From Streptosporangium nondiastaticum (GTDB lineage Bacteria > Actinomycetota > Actinomycetes > Streptomycetales > Streptomycetaceae), in NCBI RefSeq assembly GCF_003011965.1, contig NZ_PXWG01000020.1:1-64000 (forward strand): DNA of 64,000 nt, in the 5' to 3' direction. A program made the translations under genes and the position numbers. This document shows, in pieces, positions 1-8,146 of the stretch. Under the pieces are notes generated by a model. That model was given only the letters and a program-made list of their open reading frames with translations. It made no database searches and was not told the origin of the DNA. Each line of letters starts with the position of its first letter. Positions within the stretch are counted from its first letter, which is position 1.

Positions 1-995
1 CGCCCCGGCCGTGCCGCCGGCCGCCGGCCGGGCTCCGGCCGGGCCTGCGGGGGGTGATGCGGCGCCGGCGCCTTGACCGTGGGCCGCTCGGTGCGCTGCT
101 CCGCGTACTCCGCGGGGCGCCTGTCGGGCTCACGGCGCGTCAGGGGCACCCGGCCCTCCGAGAGGCCCTGCGCCTCCCGGGCCGCGATCTCCTTCAGCCG
201 CAGGGACAGCTGCAGCGTGCTCGGCCGCTCCTCGGGGTCCTTGGCCAGGCACGCGTGGATCAGCGGCGCCAGGGCGTCCGGCACGGCCATGAGCTGCGGT
301 TCCTCATGGACGACCCGGTAGAGCATGACCTCCGAACTGCCCTGGCCGAAGGGTGAGTCCGCGGTCGAGGCGTACGCGAGGGTCGCGCCGAGGGCGAAGA
401 CGTCCGTGGCGGGGGTCACCGCGGCGCCCCGGACCTGCTCGGGGGCGAGGAAGCCGGGGGAGCCGACCGCGGTGCCCACGTGCGTGAGCGTGCTCGCGCC
501 CGTCGCCCACGCGATGCCGAAGTCGATGATGCGGGGGCCCTTGGGGGACAGCAGGATGTTCGACGGCTTGAGGTCCCGGTGCACCACGCCCGCGTCGTGC
601 ACGGCCAGCAGGCCCTCGGCCAACGCCGCGCCGATGGAGGCGGTCTGAGCGGCCGACAGCGGCCCGTCCTCGTTCACCTTGTCGTGCAGGGAGGGCCCCG
701 GTACGTACTGCGTCGCGAACCAGGGGCGGTCCGCGTCCAGGTCGGCGGCCACGAGCCGCGCCGTACAGCCGCCGCGGATCCGCCGGGCCGCCTGCACCTC
801 GCGCGCGAACCGCGAGCGGAACTCCTGGTCCTCGGCCAGGTCCGGCCGGATCACCTTCAGTGCCACGCGCTGCCCGCGCCGGTCGGAGCCGAGGTACACC
901 ACGCCCATGCCGCCCGCGCCGAGCCGGCGGTGAAGCCGGAACGAGCCGACGACACGCGGGTCCTCGCGCCGGAGCCGCATCATCGCCATCTTCAT
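1..995 (-). CDS. Serine/threonine protein kinase, 3' end outside window
   Basis: Hanks-type Ser/Thr kinase, presumably cytoplasmic signalling; its substrate cannot be told. Reading the minus strand from ATG at 995 gives a glycine-rich loop (GAGGMG, about residues 26-31), the ATP lysine in VALKVI (K47), the catalytic HRDLKPSN segment, DFG and an APE-like APEQ motif, so it looks catalytically complete. The kinase domain ends near residue 280 and is followed by a proline/arginine-rich linker that leaves the window at base 1 without a stop, so the C-terminal sensor part is not visible. A GGGG tract sits just upstream of the ATG; in-frame ATGs at 989 and 980 are weaker alternatives. No neighbour shares its strand within 1 kb. 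Confidence 0.93.
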   Translation of the reverse strand, partial: MKMAMMRLRREDPRVVGSFRLHRRLGAGGMGVVYLGSDRRGQRVALKVIRPDLAEDQEFRSRFAREVQAARRIRGGCTARLVAADLDADRPWFATQYVPGPSLHDKVNEDGPLSAAQTASIGAALAEGLLAVHDAGVVHRDLKPSNILLSPKGPRIIDFGIAWATGASTLTHVGTAVGSPGFLAPEQVRGAAVTPATDVFALGATLAYASTADSPFGQGSSEVMLYRVVHEEPQLMAVPDALAPLIHACLAKDPEERPSTLQLSLRLKEIAAREAQGLSEGRVPLTRREPDRRPAEYAEQRTERPTVKAPAPHHPPQARPEPGRRPAARPG

Positions 996-1607
996 CCCCG
1001 CTGCCCGGTCCGTCTGACGTGGCACAGCTTACGGATTGACGGGCGGGCGCGCTGATAGGCCGCGCATGCGTCGGCAAGTGGATTGCCCGCGCCCGGTACG
1101 GCCGGCCGCCCGCGGGCCCGGGGCGGGGGCCGCGCGCCCCGGGCGCGGGGGAGCGGGGTCAAGGGCCCGCCCCAGCAGGGGGATTGGGGCCCTGTCCGGC
1201 CCCGGGCCACCGGTTCCGCACGAGGCGAGAGGGGTCGGTGGGGCGGGTGCGGCGAGCGGGGGAGCGGCCGTCCGGGCAGTGAAGATCATTACGCCCGGGG
1301 GCGGGCCGGACGTGATCGAAACCACACCGACCAGGCCGTCCGGCGGGCGCCTCCGGGGCTCCCCCTCCGGGAAGTCCCCAGGGGGCGGACCCCTCGTCTC
1401 CAACCAGGGGAGTAGCCGCCCGGGCCCCGCTCATCCTCCCGGATGCCCGCCAATCGGTACGAGGGCATGACGTCCGCCCGGGGCCGCGCCCCTAGATTGG
1501 AGACCGAGCGGCGGGTGCAGCACTCGTCCCCCGAGGTCAGACGCCCGCCGCTCGTGCGACTTACGCGAGGCGGGGGACGGCGGGAAACGGGAAAGGGGAG
1601 CGGAGCC
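996..1607. other. Intergenic region with no convincing gene
   Basis: About 610 bases of extremely GC-rich sequence between the kinase start and the small membrane gene. Every long reading frame here is compositionally arginine/proline/glycine-rich and lacks a recognisable domain, so I treat them as chance frames. A possible promoter for the downstream gene is a TAGATT -10 at 1493-1498 with a poor -35 (ATGACG, about 20 bp upstream), followed by a long inverted repeat listed separately. Nothing else supportable. Confidence 0.6.
1505..1554 (+). promoter_or_regulatory. 5' leader inverted repeat before small membrane gene
   Basis: Eleven-base arms (1505-1515 and 1544-1554, cgagcggcggg and its exact complement) enclose 28 bases. 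They lie just downstream of the TAGATT -10 at 1493-1498, so they would form a stem at the very start of the transcript, about 50 nt before the ATG at 1608. Function unknown; could be mRNA stabilisation or an operator. Confidence 0.4.
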
Positions 1608-1826
1608 ATGGCGGAGACGGCGGGACGCACGGCCGGCCGGGCGCGCGGACAGCGCGCCGCCGGTCTCGTCGCGGGCCTCTTCGCGCCACGGCCCGCAGGC
1701 ACCCGGCATCCGCTGGTCGCGGCGGCCATGGTGGTGCCCCTCGCGGCGTTCCTCGCCTTCCTCTTCGGCGGCTGGGACGCCGTCGCCACACAAGCGTCGT
1801 CCGTCGCCGGAATGCTGGGGCGCTGA
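1608..1826 (+). CDS. Small membrane protein, function unknown
   Basis: A 72-aa protein beginning MAETAGRTAG. The basic N-terminal half (several Arg) is followed by one hydrophobic segment at about residues 38-55 (PLVAAAMVVPLAAFLAFLFG), so it is probably a single-span membrane protein with the basic side in the cytoplasm. The ATG at 1608 is preceded by a GGGGAG/GGAG ribosome binding site; an upstream in-frame ATG at 1443 would precede the likely promoter and is not favoured. It is monocistronic, with a hairpin terminator at 1909-1948. I do not recognise a family. Confidence 0.65.
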   Translation: MAETAGRTAGRARGQRAAGLVAGLFAPRPAGTRHPLVAAAMVVPLAAFLAFLFGGWDAVATQASSVAGMLGR

Positions 1827-1908
1827 GCGCCCCGGGTCCGGGAGAGCGGCCCGGGCCGGGGACAAGCCGGTGGAACAACCCCGTGGGGACGGGGGTACGG
1901 CGGACGGC

Positions 1909-1948
1909 ACGAAGGGCCGGGCACCTGGGGAGGCGCCCGGCCCTTCGT
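1909..1948 (+). terminator. Hairpin terminator of small membrane gene
   Basis: Perfect 14-bp stem (1909-1922 with 1935-1948, acgaagggccgggc and complement) with a 12-nt loop. No U-tract, as is usual in Streptomyces. Confidence 0.7.
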
Positions 1949-2035
1949 ACTGCTCCCGTCCGATCCCGGCCGGGTGCGGACGCGCCTGCCCGCAGACCTT
2001 CCGCCTGCCGCTCGCAAGCGCTCTGCCTGCAGAAA

Positions 2036-2075
2036 CGGCCGGAGGCCGGAGCCCTTGAGCCCCGGCCTCCGGCCG
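2036..2075 (-). terminator. Terminator of the tRNA Gly-Cys-Val array
   Basis: Perfect 14-bp stem (2036-2049 with 2062-2075), followed on the minus strand by TTTC. It lies 8 bases beyond the last tRNA, so it closes the tRNA transcript. Confidence 0.75.
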
Positions 2076-2082
2076 ATCGGTG

Positions 2083-2154
2083 TGCGCGATACTGGGATTG
2101 AACCAGTGACCTCTTCCGTGTCAGGGAAGCGCTCTCCCGCTGAGCTAATCGCGC
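2083..2154 (-). tRNA. tRNA-Val (GAC), copy 4 of array
   Basis: 72-nt cloverleaf on the minus strand: 7-bp acceptor GCGCGAT/ATCGCGC, D arm, anticodon stem CTTCC/GGAAG with loop CTGACAC (anticodon GAC), and T arm with TTCAATC. Discriminator A; CCA not encoded. Last gene of the array. Its acceptor type matches the copy at 2278-2349. Confidence 0.95.
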
Positions 2155-2175
2155 GGGGGGTCGGTGAAGACCCTG

Positions 2176-2247
2176 TGGACGATACTGGGATTGAACCAGT
2201 GACCTCTTCCGTGTCAGGGAAGCGCTCTCCCGCTGAGCTAATCGTCC
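2176..2247 (-). tRNA. tRNA-Val (GAC), copy 3 of array
   Basis: Identical body to the neighbouring copies but with acceptor stem GGACGAT/ATCGTCC. Anticodon loop CTGACAC reads GAC. Discriminator A, CCA not encoded. Matches the copy at 2372-2443. Confidence 0.95.
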
Positions 2248-2277
2248 GGGATGCCCTGCGAGGACGCAGGTGCAGCG

Positions 2278-2349
2278 TGCGCGATACTGGGATTGAACCA
2301 GTGACCTCTTCCGTGTCAGGGAAGCGCTCTCCCGCTGAGCTAATCGCGC
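2278..2349 (-). tRNA. tRNA-Val (GAC), copy 2 of array
   Basis: Acceptor GCGCGAT/ATCGCGC, anticodon GAC. It lies 195 bp from the other GCGCGAT copy, part of the tandem duplication described in the findings. Confidence 0.95.
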
Positions 2350-2371
2350 GGGAAGGTCCGTGAAGACCTGG

Positions 2372-2443
2372 TGGACGATACTGGGATTGAACCAGTGACC
2401 TCTTCCGTGTCAGGGAAGCGCTCTCCCGCTGAGCTAATCGTCC
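2372..2443 (-). tRNA. tRNA-Val (GAC), copy 1 of array
   Basis: Acceptor GGACGAT/ATCGTCC, anticodon GAC. It lies 196 bp from the other GGACGAT copy and directly follows tRNA-Cys in transcription order. Confidence 0.95.
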
Positions 2444-2447
2444 TTGG

Positions 2448-2518
2448 AGGTGGAGACGGGATTTGAACCCGTGTAGACGGCTTTGCAGGCCGTTGCCTCG
2501 CCTCTCGGCCACTCCACC
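2448..2518 (-). tRNA. tRNA-Cys (GCA)
   Basis: 71-nt cloverleaf: acceptor GGTGGAG/CTCCACC, anticodon stem CGGC/GCCG around loop CTGCAAA (anticodon GCA), T loop TTCAAATC. The discriminator is T, the U73 identity base expected for tRNA-Cys. Only 4 nt separate it from tRNA-Val copy 1. Confidence 0.95.
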
Positions 2519-2553
2519 AGGAGTGCGGGGGTTCGGGAAGATCCCCCAACTCG

Positions 2554-2626
<73 letters not shown>

Positions 2627-2669
2627 AGTGTCTGGCCCGTTTCGCTTCCGCGTCCCGGCGACGTGTTGA

Positions 2670-2697
2670 ACTCTAGCGGATTCCGGCGCCAGCTCAA
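2670..2697 (-). promoter_or_regulatory. Promoter of the tRNA array
   Basis: On the minus strand, TTGAGC (2692-2697) and TAGAGT (2670-2675) are separated by 16 bp, a good primary-sigma (HrdB-type) promoter. Predicted start near 2663, about 37 nt before tRNA-Gly. Confidence 0.75.
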
Positions 2698-2759
2698 ATT
2701 CCGTTTCCGCAGCGTGCTGCCCTGATTGTTCGCCCGGGCCACTCCGGACGGCCCCGCCA

Positions 2760-2765
2760 TAGACT
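2760..2765 (+). promoter_or_regulatory. -10 element for leaderless chorismate-binding gene
   Basis: TAGACT (TANNNT) ends 7 nt before the GTG at 2773, so transcription would begin on or next to the start codon. No clear -35. Confidence 0.5.
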
Positions 2766-2772
2766 CAATGAC

Positions 2773-3843
2773 GTGCACAGCTTCCCCCCGAGCCTCCCTC
2801 CGATGGCCCGCTTCGGCGGCCTCCTCGCCACCGATCTGCGCGATGTCACCCGCGACCCGGCAGCCCTGGAGTCCACGGGCTGGTGGGCGGTGGTCGCGGA
2901 CTTCGAGGGGCGGCTGACCTGCGCGCGCTTCGGCGACGTACGGCCCGAGCCGTCCCGCCCCGCGGACCCCGCCCGGTGGCGCGGCCCGGCCCCCGGGGAC
3001 TGGACGAGCTCCCTCGACCGCGCCGCCTACACCGCGGGCGTCCGCCGCATCCGCGAGCACATCGCCGCGGGCGAGGTCTACCAGGCCAACCTCTGCCGCG
3101 TCCTCAGCGCGCCCCTGCCCGACCCCGCCGCGGCCGACGTCGACGCGCTCACCACCCTCCTCGCGCGCGGCAACCCCGCCCCCTACGCGGGCTGCATACG
3201 CCTGCCCGCCCACGGCGTCGAGGTCGCCACCGCCTCCCCCGAGCTCTACCTGCGCCGCACCGGCCGCACCGTCGAGTCCGGCCCGATCAAGGGCACCGGC
3301 CGCACCGCCGCCGACCTCCTGGAGAAGGACCACGCCGAGAACGTGATGATCGTGGACCTCGTCCGCAACGACCTCGGACGCGTCTGCACCACCGGCTCCG
3401 TGACCGTCCCCGCACTCTGCGCGGTCGAGCCCCACCCCGGGCTCGTCCACCTCGTCTCGACCGTGCGCGGGCGCATCGCCGACGGCGCGGGCTGGGCCGA
3501 GCTGTTCTCGGCCACCTTCCCGCCCGGCTCGGTCACCGGCGCCCCCAAGGAGAGCGCCCTGGAGATCATCCGCGCCCTGGAGACCGCCCCCCGCGGCCCC
3601 TACTGCGGCGGCATCGGCTGGGTCGACGCCGACCGCGGCACCGGCCAGCTCGCCGTCGGCATCCGCACCTTCTGGATCGACCGCGCCACCGCCGCCGGCC
3701 CCGTCCTCCGCTTCGGCACCGGCGCCGGCATCACCTGGGGCTCCGACCCCGAGCGCGAGTGGGCCGAGACGGAACTCAAGGCTTCCCGGCTGCTCGCGAT
3801 AGCGTCGGGCACCCATCAGCCGCTCGGAGGGACGATCCGGTGA
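2773..3843 (+). CDS. pabB: Chorismate-binding protein, aminodeoxychorismate synthase component I-like
   Basis: Probably makes 4-amino-4-deoxychorismate from chorismate for folate. The 356-aa protein has the chorismate-binding domain from about residue 85 onward, including SGPIKGTGRT: the lysine in PIKGT is typical of PabB, whereas TrpE has alanine there. Also visible are ENVMIVDLVRNDLGR, the GSVTGAPK motif and a C-terminal AETELKASRLL segment. It is shorter than full PabB (about 450 aa) because the N-terminal beta domain is reduced. No glutaminase partner (pabA) is nearby, so ammonia or a distant subunit must serve. The GTG start is supported by the -10 spacing (leaderless); ATG at 2803 is an alternative. 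Its stop overlaps the next start by 4 nt, coupling it to the aminotransferase-fold lyase. Confidence 0.88.
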   Translation: MHSFPPSLPPMARFGGLLATDLRDVTRDPAALESTGWWAVVADFEGRLTCARFGDVRPEPSRPADPARWRGPAPGDWTSSLDRAAYTAGVRRIREHIAAGEVYQANLCRVLSAPLPDPAAADVDALTTLLARGNPAPYAGCIRLPAHGVEVATASPELYLRRTGRTVESGPIKGTGRTAADLLEKDHAENVMIVDLVRNDLGRVCTTGSVTVPALCAVEPHPGLVHLVSTVRGRIADGAGWAELFSATFPPGSVTGAPKESALEIIRALETAPRGPYCGGIGWVDADRGTGQLAVGIRTFWIDRATAAGPVLRFGTGAGITWGSDPEREWAETELKASRLLAIASGTHQPLGGTIR

Positions 3844-4661
3844 CGATCTGGCTCAATGGTTCGCTGCACGACACCGACAGCGCGCGCGTCTCCGTCCTCG
3901 ACCACGGCCTGACCGTCGGCGACGGCGTCTTCGAGACCCTCAAGGCCGTCCGGGGCCGCACGTTCGCCCTGACCCGCCACCTCGCCAGGCTGACCGCCTC
4001 GGCCCGCGCCCTCGGCCTGCCCGAACCCGATCTCGACGAGATCCGCCGCGCCTGCACGGCCGTCCTCGACGCCAACCCCATGCCGCTCGGCCGGCTCCGC
4101 ATCACCTACACCGGCGGCCTGGCCCCGCTCGGCTCCGAGCGCGGCGCCGCGCGCCCCACCCTCGTCGTCGCCGTCGCACCGACGCCCCCGCCCGCCGCCA
4201 CGGCCGCCGTCGTGACCGTGCCCTGGACCCGCAACGAACACGGCGCCCTCGCCGGCATCAAATCCACCTCGTACGGCGAGAACGTCATCGCCCTCGCCCG
4301 CGCCAAGGCGCACGGCGCGACCGAGGCCCTGCTCGCCAACACCGCCGGGGCGCTGTGCGAGGGCACGGCCTCCAACGTCTTCGTCGTCCTCGACGGGGAA
4401 CTGCACACCCCGCCCCTCGCCGCGGGCTGCCTCGCCGGCATCACCCGCGCCCTCGTCCTGGAATGGGCCGGAGCCAAGGAGACCGAGCTGCCCTACGACG
4501 TCCTGGAGCGAGCCGAAGAGGTCTTCCTGACCTCCACCCTCCGCGACGTCCAGGCCGTCCGCGCCGTCGACGGGCGGGAACTGCCCGCCGCCCCCGGCCC
4601 GGTCACCGCCAAGGCCGCCCGGATCTTCGACGAGCAGTCGACGGCGGACCTCGACCCGTAG
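3840..4661 (+). CDS. pabC: Class IV aminotransferase-fold protein, probable aminodeoxychorismate lyase
   Basis: 273-aa PLP-dependent fold-type IV protein. LDHGLTVGDGVFETLK near the N-terminus and GIKSTSYGENVIA (the PLP lysine, about residue 142) followed by LCEGTASNVFVV are classic family motifs. With its translationally coupled neighbour it would complete conversion of chorismate to 4-aminobenzoate plus pyruvate. Start GTG at 3840 overlaps the upstream TGA by 4 nt (GTGA). Branched-chain or D-amino-acid aminotransferases share the fold, so the lyase assignment rests mainly on pairing with the PabB-like gene. Confidence 0.85.
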   Translation: MTIWLNGSLHDTDSARVSVLDHGLTVGDGVFETLKAVRGRTFALTRHLARLTASARALGLPEPDLDEIRRACTAVLDANPMPLGRLRITYTGGLAPLGSERGAARPTLVVAVAPTPPPAATAAVVTVPWTRNEHGALAGIKSTSYGENVIALARAKAHGATEALLANTAGALCEGTASNVFVVLDGELHTPPLAAGCLAGITRALVLEWAGAKETELPYDVLERAEEVFLTSTLRDVQAVRAVDGRELPAAPGPVTAKAARIFDEQSTADLDP

Positions 4662-4726
4662 GTGCCGCGGACCGCAACCCGCAAAACCCCGTGACGCGGG
4701 GCCGCCGGGCCCGGTACAACACGAAG

Positions 4727-5563
4727 GTGACCACCACCCTGCGGCCCACCGCACCCGAGGAGCGCGGCCCCGGCGGCGCCCGGTCCCGCTCGTACGAGGT
4801 CTGCGTCAACAGCAGGCCCGTGGGCGCGGTCGACCTGAGCACCGACCACCGCTTCGGACCGGCCGCCGGGCGCATCCTCCGGCTCGCCATCGACGAGCGC
4901 GACCGCCGGCGCGGCCGCGGCACCGTCGCCGCGCTCGCCGCCGAGGAAGTGCTGCGGGGCTGGGGCTGCACCCGCATCGAGGTGTCCGTCGACGCCGGCG
5001 CCGAGGTCGGCCTCGGGCTCGCCACGGCCCTCGGCTACACCGAACGCAACCGCAACATGGTCAAAACGCTGACCGCCGCCCCCCGGCTGCCCGAGGGCAG
5101 CGAGGGACGGCGGATGACCGACGACGAGTACGCCGGCTGGCGGGAGGCGTCCCGCGCCGCGTACATGCAGGACTGGATCGACCGCGGCGTCCCGGCCGAG
5201 CAGGCCCGCGCCAAGGCCGAGGCGGACGACCTCACGCTGCTGCCCGACGGCGCCGCGACCGCCGGCACCATGCTGCGCGTCCTCACCCACCAGGACGCCG
5301 TCGTCGGCACCCTCTGGGTGGCGATGCGCGACGACGGCCCGGCCACCCCGGACGCCTACGTCTTCGACGTCGAGGTCGTGCCCGCGCACCGGGGCCGCGG
5401 CCACGGCAGGTCACTGATGCTTCTGGCGGAGGCCGAGGCCCTCGCGCACGGCGCGCGGAACCTCGGCCTCAACGTCTTCGCCGGCAACGTGCCCGCGCTG
5501 CGGCTGTACGAGTCGCTGGGTTACGTGCCGACGGCGTACCACTTGTACAAGCCGCTGCTGTAG
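4727..5563 (+). CDS. Tandem GNAT-fold N-acetyltransferase
   Basis: 278-aa protein with two GNAT-like halves. The first covers about residues 30-110, with an AIDERDRRRGRGT CoA-loop-like sequence. The second covers about 185-278, with VVPAHRGRGHGRSL (the Q/RxxGxG/A acetyl-CoA motif), NVFAGNVPALRLYESLGY and a C-terminal YHLYKPLL. Only the C-terminal half looks fully canonical, so the N-terminal half may be structural, as in MshD-type double GNATs. The acyl acceptor is unknown. GTG at 4727 is chosen because TACAAC (4715-4720) lies 6 nt upstream, the leaderless spacing seen elsewhere here, and no Shine-Dalgarno is present. Confidence 0.8.
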   Translation: MTTTLRPTAPEERGPGGARSRSYEVCVNSRPVGAVDLSTDHRFGPAAGRILRLAIDERDRRRGRGTVAALAAEEVLRGWGCTRIEVSVDAGAEVGLGLATALGYTERNRNMVKTLTAAPRLPEGSEGRRMTDDEYAGWREASRAAYMQDWIDRGVPAEQARAKAEADDLTLLPDGAATAGTMLRVLTHQDAVVGTLWVAMRDDGPATPDAYVFDVEVVPAHRGRGHGRSLMLLAEAEALAHGARNLGLNVFAGNVPALRLYESLGYVPTAYHLYKPLL

Positions 5564-5594
5564 CGCCGCCCGGCGGGCAAGGGGCGGGGGAGGC

Positions 5595-6098
5595 CTATCC
5601 GAGGAGCCGGTCCGCGATCTCCTCGATCCGCTCCCGCAGCCCCTCCTGGTCCTTGCTGCCGTCCAGCAGCTCGCCGCCGATGACGTACGTGGGCGTGCCC
5701 GTCACGCCGATCGCCTTGCCCTCGGCCTGGTCCGCGTCCACGATCAGCATGTGGCGGCCGTCGACGAGGGCGGTGTCCACCTCCTCGGCGTCCAGCCCGA
5801 GCTCGTCCGCCACCTCGGTCAGCAGCCGCTCGCCGCGCTCGCCCAGCTCCTCGGCCCGGGCCAGCACGGCCTCCGCGTACGGCCAGCCCCGCCCCTGCTC
5901 GGCCGCCTCCTCAGCGGCCTGCGCCGCGGCGTAGGAGTGCTTGTGCTTCTCCAGGGGGAAGTGCCGCAGCCGCAGCTCCAGCCGGTCGCCGTAGCGTGCG
6001 CGCAGCGCCCGCAGGTCGTCCAGGGCGGTGCGGCAGTCGGGGCACTGGAGCTCGCACCACACGTCGAGGACGGCGGGGGAGGTGTTGGTCTCGCTCAT
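5595..6098 (-). CDS. DsbA-family thioredoxin-fold oxidoreductase
   Basis: 167-aa thioredoxin-fold protein. The N-terminal strand leads into WCELQCPDC, giving a CPDC redox motif at about residues 19-22. A helical insertion (about 50-115) follows, then the cis-proline segment VTGTPTYVIGG near residue 140. There is no signal peptide, so it acts in the cytoplasm, perhaps as a dithiol reductase or mycothiol-linked enzyme rather than an exported DsbA. Transcribed toward the GNAT gene (convergent, 31 bp apart). No strong ribosome binding site is seen before the ATG at 6098. Confidence 0.85.
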   Translation of the reverse strand: MSETNTSPAVLDVWCELQCPDCRTALDDLRALRARYGDRLELRLRHFPLEKHKHSYAAAQAAEEAAEQGRGWPYAEAVLARAEELGERGERLLTEVADELGLDAEEVDTALVDGRHMLIVDADQAEGKAIGVTGTPTYVIGGELLDGSKDQEGLRERIEEIADRLLG

Positions 6099-6349
6099 GC
6101 GGCCAGTCTTCCAGGCGGCGGGGGCGGCGGCCCTCCGGGCCTCCCCGGCCCGGGCCCCGTCCCGGCTCCGGCCGCCGGTTCCGGCTCCGGTCCTGCCCCG
6201 ACCCCGCGTCCCGTCTGGTCCTCAGGGATGAGCGCCGCCGGGGACGACCCGGAGATCTCCCTGAGCCCGGCGTCCGGCCATGGCCCGTCCGGCGGCGGAC
6301 GGTGCACGATGGAAGGGCGAGCCCGGCAGCGAACAGCAGGAGGAGCCCG

Positions 6350-6796
6350 ATGCTGACCTCGACCATCTGCGCCGCGGTGTCCGCGGCGGGCCTCGGCATC
6401 GCCGCGCTGACCGCCTACCGCAAGCGCTTCCTCGCGGCGACCCGGATCGCTGCCTTCTCCCTCGTCCCCATCGGGCTGGTCCTGACCGGGATCGTCGACT
6501 GGCTCACCGACGTCGTCTTCAAGCCGAGCGTCTGGGCCGGCTTCGGGATCCTCGCGCTCTCCGCCCTGCTGTTCATGGTGAGCAGGGTGGCCGAGCGCCG
6601 CCGCCTCGGCGGCGGCCGCAAGGAGCGCAAGGCGGCGGAGCCGGGCGCGCAGCGCGATGCCCTGGCCCCCGGTGCCTCCGCTCCGTCACTGGGCCCGGGC
6701 CGCGGCGCGAGCCGTCCGCAGGCGAAGGCGAAGAAATCGGCCGACGGGGAGGACTTCTCCGATATCGAGGCCATTCTGAAGAAGCACGGAATATGA
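6350..6796 (+). CDS. Small integral membrane protein, function unknown
   Basis: 148-aa protein. Hydrophobic segments at about residues 2-18, 29-50 and 62-80 suggest two or three membrane spans. A basic and then Pro/Ala-rich cytoplasmic tail ends in SDIEAILKKHGI, a short acidic/basic helix that could be a docking peptide. ATG at 6350 follows a strong AGGAGGAG ribosome binding site. Similar Streptomyces proteins have been labelled cellulose synthase in annotations, but nothing here resembles a glycosyltransferase and I would not use that name. Monocistronic. Confidence 0.8.
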   Translation: MLTSTICAAVSAAGLGIAALTAYRKRFLAATRIAAFSLVPIGLVLTGIVDWLTDVVFKPSVWAGFGILALSALLFMVSRVAERRRLGGGRKERKAAEPGAQRDALAPGASAPSLGPGRGASRPQAKAKKSADGEDFSDIEAILKKHGI

Positions 6797-7002
6797 CGCG
6801 GCGTCCGGCCTGTCGGCCGTGACGCCGGACCGGCGGGATTGCCGGCTGCCCGAATCCGGGCCCGCGCGCACTGCCGGCGGCCCGGTGAGCTTATGCCCGC
6901 AGTCGTTTCCGGGTAATGCACCCGGCGCGTATTCGCCCGCCCGCGATTTCCCGCACGCCGGGTGGAGAAACGCCTGGGGAAAGCGGCCGGTCCCGCCCGG
7001 GC

Positions 7003-7566
7003 TCAGACCTTCGCGCCCGGCCCCTCGGCCCCGGCCTCGGTCTCCGCTCCCCGCCGCCGCGCCCGGTACGCGGCCACGTGCAGCCGGTTCCCGCAGGTGC
7101 GCCCGTCGCAGTAGCGCCGCGAGCGGTTGCGGGACAGGTCCACGAAGGCGTGCCCGCAGTCCGGCGCGTGGCACCGGCGCAGCCGGTCCCGCTCGCCCGC
7201 CACCAGCAGGAACGCCAGTGCCATGGCCCCGTCGGCCGCCAGGTTCTCGGCGACCGAGGCCCCGGGGGCGAAGTAGTGCACGTGCCAGTCGTAGCCGTCG
7301 TGCGCGCTCAGCTGCGGCGTCGTCCCGGCCTCGGCCACCAGCTCGTTGACCAGCCGCGCCGCCTCGCCCGTGCTCGCCGCGTCGAAGACCAGCCCGAACC
7401 GCTCGCGTATCGATCGCACCGCGGCGACGTCCCGCTCCCGCAGCACGACACCGGTGATCCCGTGCCGGGCCACGAAGGAGCGCAGCTCCTCCAGGTCCTG
7501 CGGAGCCGTGTTGAGGAGGTCGACGACGGAGTCGAGCGCAGCCTTGGTGTCGTGGTTGATCTGCAC
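7003..7566 (-). CDS. CGNR zinc-finger transcription factor-like protein
   Basis: 187-aa protein with an N-terminal all-helical ABATE-type domain (about residues 1-120) and a C-terminal zinc finger. The CHAPDC and YCDGRTCGNR elements supply four cysteines and the signature CGNR at about residues 149-153. The arginine-rich tail after it suits DNA binding. Members are thought to be stress-linked transcriptional regulators; a target is not evident. ATG at 7566; the tail ends in Glu/Gly-rich sequence. The gene stands alone on the minus strand upstream of ssgB (166-bp gap). Confidence 0.87.
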   Translation of the reverse strand: MQINHDTKAALDSVVDLLNTAPQDLEELRSFVARHGITGVVLRERDVAAVRSIRERFGLVFDAASTGEAARLVNELVAEAGTTPQLSAHDGYDWHVHYFAPGASVAENLAADGAMALAFLLVAGERDRLRRCHAPDCGHAFVDLSRNRSRRYCDGRTCGNRLHVAAYRARRRGAETEAGAEGPGAKV

Positions 7567-7732
7567 GTTCGTGGGCTCCCTGGCCGGACGGAGGCGGCAA
7601 GTGTTCGACCGCGGCCCACGACCTTACTGGCTGGGCGGCATCCGCGGGCGCCGTGCCGTGCCCTGTGTGCGAGATGTGGCGCGCAGCCTCCCCGAGTGGG
7701 CTGGCGCGCTCCGGGTCAGCCCCGGCCCGGAC

Positions 7733-8146
7733 TCAGCTCTCCGCCAGGATGTGGGAGAGCTCCGTGTCCAGGTCGAAGTGACGGTGCTCGGTGCCCGGCG
7801 GCACCGCGGCGTCCGTCCGCTTGAGGAACGACTCCAGGGCCCGCGCGGGGGCCTCCAGCAGCGCCTCGCCCTCCGGGGAGCTCAGCGCGATGCACACCAC
7901 GCCCTGACCGTGACTGCGGGAAGGCCAGACACGGACGTCGCCGGTGCCGGTGGGCCGGTGCAGCCCTTCGGCGAGCAGATCGCGGGCGAACACCCATTCG
8001 ACCGTTTCTTCGGCTCCGGTGTGGAACGTGGCGTGCACGGCATACGGATCGGCCGTGTCGTACCGCAGGCCTGCCGGGACAGGCAGTGAGGATTCGCTCG
8101 ACACGACGAGGCGCAAGTGCAGCTCGCAGCTGACCGTGGTGTTCAT
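7733..8146 (-). CDS. ssgB: Sporulation cell-division activator SsgB
   Basis: 137-aa SsgA-like protein that starts MNTTVSCELHLRL and matches, from memory, SsgB along its whole length; SsgB is the most conserved member of the family. With SsgA it marks septum sites and recruits FtsZ at the onset of sporulation septation (established in S. coelicolor). The ATG at 8146 gives the exact family N-terminus; an upstream in-frame ATG at 8212 would add 22 unrelated residues. Expression in S. coelicolor involves the stress sigma factor SigH, but I could not place a correctly spaced SigH promoter here. Its presence shows that the source sporulates. Confidence 0.97.
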   Translation of the reverse strand: MNTTVSCELHLRLVVSSESSLPVPAGLRYDTADPYAVHATFHTGAEETVEWVFARDLLAEGLHRPTGTGDVRVWPSRSHGQGVVCIALSSPEGEALLEAPARALESFLKRTDAAVPPGTEHRHFDLDTELSHILAES

